A stretch of DNA of 11,239 bases. It comes from Hyphomonadaceae bacterium UBA2389. Its GTDB lineage: Bacteria > Pseudomonadota > Alphaproteobacteria > Caulobacterales > Aquidulcibacteraceae. A program made the translations under genes and the position numbers. This document shows positions 5,943-11,239 of this stretch, one piece after another. A model generated the notes under the pieces. The model ran no database searches. It was not told the origin of the DNA and saw nothing but the letters and a program-made list of their open reading frames with translations. The DNA is taken from contig DDSN01000011.1 of assembly GCA_002343395.1 (NCBI GenBank), positions 1 to 11,239 on the forward strand. Direction: 5' to 3'. Every line of letters starts with the position of its first letter. The first letter of the stretch is position 1.

Positions 5943-6821
5943 ATGATCGATCGTTCACCCGAGACCAGAGAGTCAGGTTTCGAGAATCCGACGGCGAGAC
6001 TTCTGGCTCAAGAAGGATATGTCGTTGTGAGGGATATTCTCTCTACCCGGGAAGTGGACCGTATAGCGGCGGAGCTCGAACCGCACTTCGCCGCGACACC
6101 GCGATGTGTGGGCGATTTCCACGGCTGGAAAACCACGCGAATGGGAGCGGTGCTCGCGAAGTCTACAACATCACGGATTTTGCCGCTGCACGACGCCATC
6201 TGGCCAGCAGTGGAGGAAGTGTTGAAGCCAGCTTGCGACTGCGTCCAGATCAATCTGGTCCAGGCGACGCGCGTGCATCCGGGCGAGCGCGCGCAGGTCC
6301 CTCATCGCGACGATGAAATGTGGCCGTGGCCCAAACAACAAGGCGCTCCTTGGATGATCAATGTGATGTGGGCTATCGATGATTTTTCGGAGGAGAACGG
6401 CGCGACCCGCCTTTGGCCGCGAAGTCATTTGCAGGAACTGGATCGTCAAGTCGCGCCGCAAGGGGCGATTGTGGCTGAGATGCCCCGGGGGTCGGCGTGC
6501 GTGTTCATTGGGTCGCTCACGCACGGCGCAGGCGCGAACACGAGTGTTGGCGATCGAACCGGCATTATCGTGTCGTACTGTCTGGGGTGGTTGAAGACCT
6601 ACGAAAACCAGTATTTGACCTATCCGCCCGCCATTGCGCGCGACTTTGACCCAGAGCTTCAGCGGTTGGTCGGGTATCAAATGCATCGTCCAAATCTCGG
6701 GAGCTGGAACGGCCAGGATCCGAGCGTGTTGCTCGGCGAACATGATGCTCACCCAGCGTTCAAGGACGCGCTGCCGCCGGCGATCGCAGCCGAGCTGCGG
6801 AGCTATTACGCAAGCGCCTAG
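5943..6821 (+). CDS. Phytanoyl-CoA dioxygenase (PhyH) family Fe(II)/2-oxoglutarate oxygenase
   Basis: PhyH-family enzymes hydroxylate a substrate, in the founding case the alpha carbon of phytanoyl-CoA, using Fe(II), O2 and 2-oxoglutarate. The 292-residue protein keeps the facial triad His121 and Asp123 (PHRDDEMW) and His194 (SLTHGAGAN), plus Arg205 (DRTGI), expected to bind 2-oxoglutarate. ENGATRLWPRSH (151-162) is the family's usual loop. There is no signal peptide, so it is cytoplasmic. Start ATG 5943 has GAGG at a spacing of 8. It is 17 bp after luxI and probably co-transcribed with it. The substrate is unknown: an AHL, an acyl-ACP/CoA precursor or an unrelated quorum-controlled metabolite are all possible. 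I recall phyH-like genes beside luxI in sphingomonads, unverified here. Confidence 0.9.
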   Translation: MIDRSPETRESGFENPTARLLAQEGYVVVRDILSTREVDRIAAELEPHFAATPRCVGDFHGWKTTRMGAVLAKSTTSRILPLHDAIWPAVEEVLKPACDCVQINLVQATRVHPGERAQVPHRDDEMWPWPKQQGAPWMINVMWAIDDFSEENGATRLWPRSHLQELDRQVAPQGAIVAEMPRGSACVFIGSLTHGAGANTSVGDRTGIIVSYCLGWLKTYENQYLTYPPAIARDFDPELQRLVGYQMHRPNLGSWNGQDPSVLLGEHDAHPAFKDALPPAIAAELRSYYASA

Positions 6822-6873
6822 TTGGTCTCCCGGTCTTGGACACGCGCTCTGCGTGGTCTAAGCATGCAGAGCC

Positions 6874-7860
6874 ATGCCGTCCAAGTCGCTCAAAGTCATC
6901 GTCACACGTCGCCTGCCGGACCCCGTCGAGACGCGGCTTCGAGAGCTGTTTGACGCCGAGCTTAACGTAGAGGATAAGCCGTTTACAGCGGATCAGCTGG
7001 CTGATGCGGTTGCGCGCGCGGATGTGCTGGTGCCGACGGTGACGGATAGGGTGGACGGCCGCATCCTCTCGCGAGCCGGCGACCAACTTCGGCTCATCGC
7101 CCAGTTCGGCGCCGGCGTCGACAATATCGATGTCGCCACCGCAGTGCAGCGCGGGATTACCGTCACCAATACGCCGGGCGTCCTCACCGAGGATACCGCC
7201 GACATGACCATGGCGTTGATCTTAGCTGTGCCGCGGCGCCTCATCGAGGGCGTCAAGATCATCGAACAAGATAAGTTCCTGGGCTGGTCGCCAACCTGGA
7301 TGATGGGGCGGCGCATTACCGGCAAAAGACTTGGCATCATCGGCATGGGCCGCATCGGGCAGGCGGTCGCGCGCCGCGCCAAGGCTTTCGGCCTGCAAAT
7401 TCACTATCATAATCGCCGCAAGGCTGCGGCGCATGTCGAGCAGGAGCTTGAAGCGACGTATTGGGACAGTTTGGATCAGATGCTCTCGCGCATGGACATC
7501 GTTTCCGTGAACTGTCCGCACACGCCTGCCACCTATCACCTGTTGTCGGCGCGACGCTTGGCGTTGCTGAAACCCCATGCCTACGTCGTCAACACGGCGC
7601 GTGGCGAAGTAATCGACGAAGGCGCGTTGGCGCGCATGCTTGAGAAGGGCGAACTCGCGGGGGCCGGCCTCGACGTGTTTGAACACGAACCTGCGATCAA
7701 CCCAAAACTGAAGAAGCTTCCGAACGTCGTGCTGTTGCCGCACATGGGGTCAGGAACAATCGAAGGCCGGATCGACATGGGTGAGAAGGTGATCGTCAAC
7801 ATCAAGACGTTCGCCGATGGCCACAAACCGCCGGACCGCGTCATTCCCGCGATGCTTTGA
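6874..7860 (+). CDS. gyaR: D-2-hydroxyacid dehydrogenase, glyoxylate/hydroxypyruvate reductase type
   Basis: Reversibly reduces a 2-keto acid such as glyoxylate or hydroxypyruvate to the D-2-hydroxy acid. The 328-residue protein has the GMGRIG cofactor loop (157-162) and the catalytic set Arg243 (NTARGE), Glu272 (EHEP) and His290 (LPHMGS). HYHNRRK (177-183), after the second Rossmann strand, has Arg residues and lacks the usual NAD-binding Asp, which favours NADPH. Start ATG 6874 has only a weak upstream site. A 52-bp gap separates it from the phyH-like gene, so it may or may not share that transcript. A strong terminator follows. The exact substrate is inferred from family resemblance, so gyaR is a likely rather than proven symbol. 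Confidence 0.85.
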   Translation: MPSKSLKVIVTRRLPDPVETRLRELFDAELNVEDKPFTADQLADAVARADVLVPTVTDRVDGRILSRAGDQLRLIAQFGAGVDNIDVATAVQRGITVTNTPGVLTEDTADMTMALILAVPRRLIEGVKIIEQDKFLGWSPTWMMGRRITGKRLGIIGMGRIGQAVARRAKAFGLQIHYHNRRKAAAHVEQELEATYWDSLDQMLSRMDIVSVNCPHTPATYHLLSARRLALLKPHAYVVNTARGEVIDEGALARMLEKGELAGAGLDVFEHEPAINPKLKKLPNVVLLPHMGSGTIEGRIDMGEKVIVNIKTFADGHKPPDRVIPAML

Positions 7861-7864
7861 ACAA

Positions 7865-7899
7865 AAAACCGCCGACCCTGTCACGGAGCCGGCGGTTTT
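7865..7899. terminator. Bidirectional intrinsic terminator between gyaR and the permease gene
   Basis: AAAACCGCCG (7865-7874) pairs perfectly with CGGCGGTTTT (7890-7899), giving a 10-bp stem with a 15-nt loop. T-rich tracts follow on both strands (TTTTCTTT on +, TTTTTTGT on -). It lies between two converging genes, 4 bp after the gyaR stop and 21 bp from the permease stop, and can end both transcripts. Confidence 0.9.
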
Positions 7900-7920
7900 C
7901 TTTGTGTCAGGTTGCGCCGC

Positions 7921-9534
7921 CTATTGGTTCGGCTGAACCGGGTTCGGTTGTTCATGACCGGTGACGGCGATGCCGCGACCGAGCTTCGAGTTCCACATGC
8001 CATAGATGAAATAGACCACGATGCCGCCAGCCAGGTACCAGCCGAAGAACTGGCGCATGTGTTCGTTCGCCATGAGCGACATGAACAGAACAAAGCACAT
8101 GATCGCGCCCATCGCCGCGATGAGGATCGCGAGCCAGCCTGGCATCTTGAACGGCCGGTTCAAGTTTGGCCGCGCGAAGCGCAGGTAGATCACAGTGATG
8201 CAGATCAAACCGAACGCCACCAGCGTGCCAACGTTGGTGATGTCGCCCAGGAAGTCGAGCCCCTTAAGACCCGCGAAGCCGGCGGCGACAGCGCCGACAA
8301 GCAGCGTGTTGACCACCGGTGTTTGCGTTTTCTTGTTCACGCTGGCGAACACCGAGGGCAGCAGGCCGTCACGCGCCATCGTGTAGAAGATGCGTGTCTG
8401 TCCGTAGAGCAACACAAGCATCACCGACGAGAGTCCGGCTACCGCTCCGAGTTTTACCAGGAGAGCGAACCACGGAAGGCCAATGGCGTTGACCGCCATG
8501 GCGATCGGCGCCGGATCGTTCAACTCGGTGTAGGGGACGATGCCGACCAGCACGGCGCAGGTGGCGATATAGAGAACGGTGCAGATCGCCAGCGACCCGA
8601 GGATGCCGATGGGCATGTCGCGCGCCGGATTTTTTGACTCGGCGCCGGCGGTCGAAACGGCTTCAAAGCCGATATAGGCGAAGAAAATGACGGCTGCGCC
8701 CTGGATGAGGCCGCCGATGCCATACTTGCCGTTGTTCTGGCCGGTGATGACGTCGCCGAGGGCGCCGGTGATTTGCGCCCACAAAGACATCCCTTCGGGC
8801 AGCGCTGGTTCGCGTGGCGGGACCAGTGGGCTCCAAAGTTCGGGGCGCACATAGGCTGCGCCGATGACGATGAACGCCACGACAACGGTGACCTTGATGG
8901 CCACGACGATGTTGTTGACCGTCGCCGACTCGGAGATGCCTACCGACAGCAGGATGGTGACGGCGATGACGCCGATGAGCGCGGGAAGATTGACGATGCC
9001 TGCAACTTCAGCCCCGGTCACCGGATCGGTCGCCATTACACCAGGCGCGGCAGTGAGCGCCGCCGGTATGTTGACCCCAAAGTCATGCAGCAAGCTGACT
9101 ACATAACCTGACCAACCGACCGCGACAGTGGAGGCGGCGACGCCATACTCCAACAGCAATAACAGGCCCATGATCCAGGCTACGAATTCGCCCATGGAGG
9201 CGTAGGAGTAGGAATAGGCCGATCCAGACACAGGGATCGCCGCCGCAAGCTCGGAATAGGCAAGCGCCACGAACGCGCACAGGAGCCCGGTGATCACGAA
9301 AGAAATCATGATGCCCGGACCCGCGAAGTTCGCCGCCGCGCGCCCGGTGAGCACGAAGATGCCGGTGCCGATGATGCAGCCGATACCGAGCAAAACGAGA
9401 TTCAGCGCGCCGAGGGATTTTTTCAGCTCTCCACCGGCGTGTTCGGCATGCATCTGCTCGACGCTTTTGCGCTTGAACAAGCGGAGCAGCGGCGGCGTGG
9501 GCCGAAGCCCGCTTGTGTTGTTTGCGGTTGTCAC
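7921..9534 (-). CDS. APC-superfamily amino-acid permease, cationic amino acid transporter-like
   Basis: Inner-membrane secondary transporter for amino acids. The 537-residue protein is mostly hydrophobic, with about 12 likely membrane spans. GIGCIIGTGIF (50-60) is the broken first helix typical of APC transporters, and FFAYIGFEAVSTAGAESKNP (284-303) is a hallmark of the CAT-like branch. The N-terminal ~40 residues and the C-terminal tail, ending in the small repeat QPNPVQPNQ, are polar and probably cytoplasmic. The start is GTG 9534, supported by AGGGAGGGG about 7 nt before it. It lies 78 bp after folD on the same strand and could be in that operon or use its own promoter. The transported amino acid cannot be told from sequence. 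Confidence 0.9.
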   Translation of the reverse strand: MTTANNTSGLRPTPPLLRLFKRKSVEQMHAEHAGGELKKSLGALNLVLLGIGCIIGTGIFVLTGRAAANFAGPGIMISFVITGLLCAFVALAYSELAAAIPVSGSAYSYSYASMGEFVAWIMGLLLLLEYGVAASTVAVGWSGYVVSLLHDFGVNIPAALTAAPGVMATDPVTGAEVAGIVNLPALIGVIAVTILLSVGISESATVNNIVVAIKVTVVVAFIVIGAAYVRPELWSPLVPPREPALPEGMSLWAQITGALGDVITGQNNGKYGIGGLIQGAAVIFFAYIGFEAVSTAGAESKNPARDMPIGILGSLAICTVLYIATCAVLVGIVPYTELNDPAPIAMAVNAIGLPWFALLVKLGAVAGLSSVMLVLLYGQTRIFYTMARDGLLPSVFASVNKKTQTPVVNTLLVGAVAAGFAGLKGLDFLGDITNVGTLVAFGLICITVIYLRFARPNLNRPFKMPGWLAILIAAMGAIMCFVLFMSLMANEHMRQFFGWYLAGGIVVYFIYGMWNSKLGRGIAVTGHEQPNPVQPNQ

Positions 9535-9612
9535 GATCGATCCCCTCCCTGGGACAAAGTGGCCGCGAAGCTAAACGAGCGGTTAGGCGCCCACAAGCGC
9601 CGGAGGTCGCAT

Positions 9613-10506
9613 TTAACCAGCGGCGAGAGTTTCGGGCACGGTCCAACCCCGCCGAGCGCACGCGGCGAGCACGCAATTGCGCAATAGGCAGGCGATCGTC
9701 ATGGGTCCCACCCCGCCGGGCACGGGCGTGACCGCCGCCGCCACAGCGCAGGCCTCCTCAAAGGCGACATCGCCGACGAGCTTCGTCTTGCCAGGGCCCT
9801 TTTCCGGCGCGGGCACGCGATTGATGCCGACGTCGATGACGATGGCGCCGGGGCGAATCCAGTCGCCGCGCACCATTTCCGGACGACCGACCGCCGCCAC
9901 AAGAATGTCCGCGCCTCGGCACACCATGCGGAGGTCGCGCGTACGTGAGTGCGCCAGCGTTACTGTCGCGTTCTGTTCCAGAAACAGCAGCGCGGCGGGT
10001 TTGCCCACAAGAATCGAGCGTCCGATAACGACGACGTTCGCACCTGCGAGATCGGGGCGTTCGGACTTCGCCAGGATAACGCAGCCCGCTGGGGTGCAAG
10101 GGCGGAGGCCCGGCTTGCCCAACACCAATTTCCCGGCGCTGGCTTCCGTGAGGCCGTCCACGTCTTTGAGGGGATCGAGCGCCGCCAGGACGCGCGCTTC
10201 GCTGATGTGCTTTGGCAGCGGCAGCTGCACGAGGATGCCGTCGATCTCTGGATCCGCTGAAAGTTCTGCCACATTTTGAATGAGGTCGTCTTCCGCAGTT
10301 TGGGCGGGTAGGCGCACCTCAACCGAGCGCATGCCAATTTCGGCGGTTTGCTTGATCTTGGAGGCCACGTAAACTTGGCTTGCCGGATCGTCGCCGACCA
10401 GCACCACCGCGAGCGCCGGTTGCGCGGGCAGCAATTTGACCGCCTCGGCGGCTTCCGCGCGCAGCCGCGCGGCAATGGCTTTGCCGTCAATAATGCGCGC
10501 GGTCAT
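9613..10506 (-). CDS. folD: Bifunctional methylenetetrahydrofolate dehydrogenase/cyclohydrolase
   Basis: Interconverts 5,10-methylene-, 5,10-methenyl- and 10-formyl-tetrahydrofolate, supplying one-carbon units for purines and formyl-Met-tRNA while cycling NADP(H). The 297-residue protein has the FolD active-site pair Tyr46 and Lys50 in VYVASK, the folate-site signature GILVQLPLP, KDVDGL, the cofactor loop GRSILVGKPAALLF, and TPVPGGVGPMT near the C-terminus. Start ATG 10506 overlaps the stop of the upstream DUF167 gene as ATGA, which indicates coupled translation. Length and motifs are normal for the family. Confidence 0.96.
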   Translation of the reverse strand: MTARIIDGKAIAARLRAEAAEAVKLLPAQPALAVVLVGDDPASQVYVASKIKQTAEIGMRSVEVRLPAQTAEDDLIQNVAELSADPEIDGILVQLPLPKHISEARVLAALDPLKDVDGLTEASAGKLVLGKPGLRPCTPAGCVILAKSERPDLAGANVVVIGRSILVGKPAALLFLEQNATVTLAHSRTRDLRMVCRGADILVAAVGRPEMVRGDWIRPGAIVIDVGINRVPAPEKGPGKTKLVGDVAFEEACAVAAAVTPVPGGVGPMTIACLLRNCVLAACARRGWTVPETLAAG

Positions 10507-10838
10507 GGGGTGTCCTCATATTTCCTGATGAACGCGACAAGGTCAGCGTCTCCAACGCCCTCGATCTCCAACGTTTTCATCCGCGCAGCGGCGCCCCGCG
10601 CGACGCTCACTCTTCCCTTCGCGATCCCAAGCGCCTTTGCAACCAGCGCTTCGAGCGCTGCGTTGGCCTTGCCGCCCTCGGGCGCCGCGCGTACGCGCGC
10701 CTTCAGGTAGGGCTTGCCTTCGGAATCGCGTGCAACGCCGTCGATGCGGTCCGCGCCGCCGGAGGGCGTCAGCCGTACCTGCAACTTCGCGCTCAGAAGA
10801 AGCCGCCCCGGCCAAGCAGCAATCGTTCGAGCCACCAC
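10503..10838 (-). CDS. yggU: DUF167/UPF0235 (YggU) family protein
   Basis: A 111-residue member of a small widespread family of unknown function. Its core LQVRLTPSGGADRIDGV...LKARVRAAPEGGKANAALEALVAKALGIAKGRVSV is diagnostic. It lies between yggT and folD, overlapping yggT by 46 bp at its start and folD by 4 bp (ATGA) at its end. The GTG 10838 start is uncertain: the family core begins only at about residue 19, and TTG 10784 would give a shorter protein without the overlap. yggT and yggU-like genes are neighbours in many bacteria, so they may act in a common but undefined process. Confidence 0.88.
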   Translation of the reverse strand: MVARTIAAWPGRLLLSAKLQVRLTPSGGADRIDGVARDSEGKPYLKARVRAAPEGGKANAALEALVAKALGIAKGRVSVARGAAARMKTLEIEGVGDADLVAFIRKYEDTP

Positions 10839-11104
10839 GTGACCTCTACCTGGAGCAGGTACAGGAGAAGCAGCAGAATGAGCACCGAAAGGTCAACGCC
10901 GGCGATGGGCGGTATGATGCGCCGGAGCGGCCTCAGGATCGGGTCGCTGAGCCGGCGTGTGAACTCCCAGACCGAAGCGACGAACTGGTTGCGCCGGCTG
11001 ACCACATCGAATGCATAAAGCCAGGAAATCACGACGTAGACGATCAAGACGACCTGAACGAGGCCGAGGATGGCGCGGATCAGCTCGAAAAGAATGTGAA
11101 TCAT
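10793..11104 (-). CDS. yggT: YggT family integral membrane protein
   Basis: A 103-residue inner-membrane protein. ATG 11104 (MIHILFELIRAILG) is preferred over the in-frame ATG 11155 because YggT proteins begin at the first membrane helix and the extra 17 residues are polar. There are two hydrophobic helices, about residues 5-30 and 72-93. Between them lies FTRRLSDPILRPLRRIIPP, the conserved YggT signature (DPxLxPxRRxxPP). The ribosome site is weak (AGG at a spacing of 6). The function is not established; relatives are linked to membrane processes and osmotic-shock tolerance. It is the first gene of the yggT-yggU-folD group. Confidence 0.88.
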   Translation of the reverse strand: MIHILFELIRAILGLVQVVLIVYVVISWLYAFDVVSRRNQFVASVWEFTRRLSDPILRPLRRIIPPIAGVDLSVLILLLLLYLLQVEVTWWLERLLLGRGGFF

Positions 11105-11125
11105 GGCGAGCCTGTAGCCCGGACG

Positions 11126-11143
11126 CGCTGGATTCGTCCAGCG
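11126..11143. repeat. Perfect hairpin in the yggT leader
   Basis: CGCTGGA-TTCG-TCCAGCG is a 7-bp stem with a TTCG loop (CGAA on the - strand). It lies 21 bp upstream of the yggT start and 18 bp from the tRNA promoter. It could stabilise or regulate the yggT leader RNA, or separate divergent transcripts. No T-run follows on either strand. Confidence 0.35.
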
Positions 11144-11161
11144 AACCCCGCCCACGACCCG

Positions 11162-11190
11162 TTGACGCTCCGTTCCTGACGGGACTATAC
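11162..11190 (+). promoter_or_regulatory. Promoter of the tRNA gene
   Basis: TTGACG (11162-11167) and CTATAC (11185-11190) are separated by 17 bp. This fits the strong alphaproteobacterial housekeeping pattern (TTGAC, then CTATA). It predicts a start near 11197, about 20 nt before the tRNA 5' end at 11217. Confidence 0.75.
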
Positions 11191-11216
11191 CCCGCGCTCC
11201 CGGTTCACGCCGATAA

Positions 11217-11239
11217 GGGCCCGTAGCTCAGCTGGGAGA
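11217..11239 (+). tRNA. tRNA gene, 5' end only (isotype not determinable)
   Basis: The last 23 bases fit a tRNA 5' half: a 7-nt acceptor strand GGGCCCG, T8-A9, the D-stem strand GCTC, then the D-loop AGCTGGGA with the invariant A14 and GG. The window ends before the anticodon, so the isotype is unknown; the D-loop resembles tRNA-Ala or tRNA-Val genes. A good promoter is placed just upstream. Confidence 0.8.

Noticed and set aside
6841..6855. CACGC/GCGTG inverted repeat upstream of gyaR
   Set aside because: Five-bp arms, no T-run and no promoter match; expected by chance at this GC content.
7222..7743. A 173-codon open frame on - opposite gyaR
   Set aside because: Antisense to a gene with all its catalytic residues; no ribosome site or domain supports it.
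7912..8637. A 241-codon open frame on + opposite the permease gene
   Set aside because: Composition rich in His, Arg, Asp and Glu is the expected complement of membrane-protein codons; no domain recognised.
9586..9601. GGCGC/GCGCC hairpin between folD and the permease gene
   Set aside because: Only 5 bp and no T-run on either strand; too weak to call a terminator in GC-rich DNA.

Overview
The window is about 11.2 kb of GC-rich bacterial chromosome. Gene content suggests an alphaproteobacterium, plausibly of the Caulobacterales/Hyphomonadaceae type. This rests on the fabA-fabB-fabI order, a GyaR-like D-2-hydroxyacid dehydrogenase with an HYHNRR motif, a PNPase with an Arg/Asp-rich tail, and an alphaproteobacterial-style TTGAC/CTATA promoter before a tRNA. 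The taxon is inferred; no rRNA is present.

Layout. (1) 3-1250: 3' part of pnp (polynucleotide phosphorylase) on +, closed by a strong intrinsic terminator. (2) 1293-1520: a small DUF2007-like gene on +, converging on the next operon with overlapping stop codons. (3) 1517-4116: fabA-fabB-fabI on -, making and elongating unsaturated fatty acids and carrying out the enoyl-ACP reduction step. (4) 4167-6821: a quorum-sensing cassette. It has a 65-codon ORF of unknown function on -, divergent from luxR; luxR and luxI in tandem on +; and, 17 bp after luxI, a phytanoyl-CoA dioxygenase-family gene (phyH-like). (5) 6874-7899: a gyaR-like dehydrogenase on + with a bidirectional terminator. (6) 7921-11104: on -, yggT, a DUF167/YggU gene, folD and an APC-family amino-acid permease. 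(7) 11162-11239: a promoter and the 5' end of a tRNA gene on +, cut by the window edge.

How they may work together. LuxI-family enzymes make acyl-homoserine lactones (AHLs) from acyl-ACP and S-adenosylmethionine. LuxR binds the AHL and controls transcription. Both proteins keep the family's diagnostic residues, so this looks like a working AHL circuit. The co-directional PhyH-like Fe(II)/2-oxoglutarate oxygenase keeps its metal and co-substrate residues and could hydroxylate the signal, its acyl precursor or another metabolite. The neighbouring fab operon could supply acyl-ACP, but it is a common housekeeping cluster and the linkage may be coincidental. The most novel candidates are the luxI-phyH pairing, the divergent 65-aa protein, competing hairpins around the luxR start, and two dyads in the luxI promoter region. 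All functional links are inferences from sequence and context.
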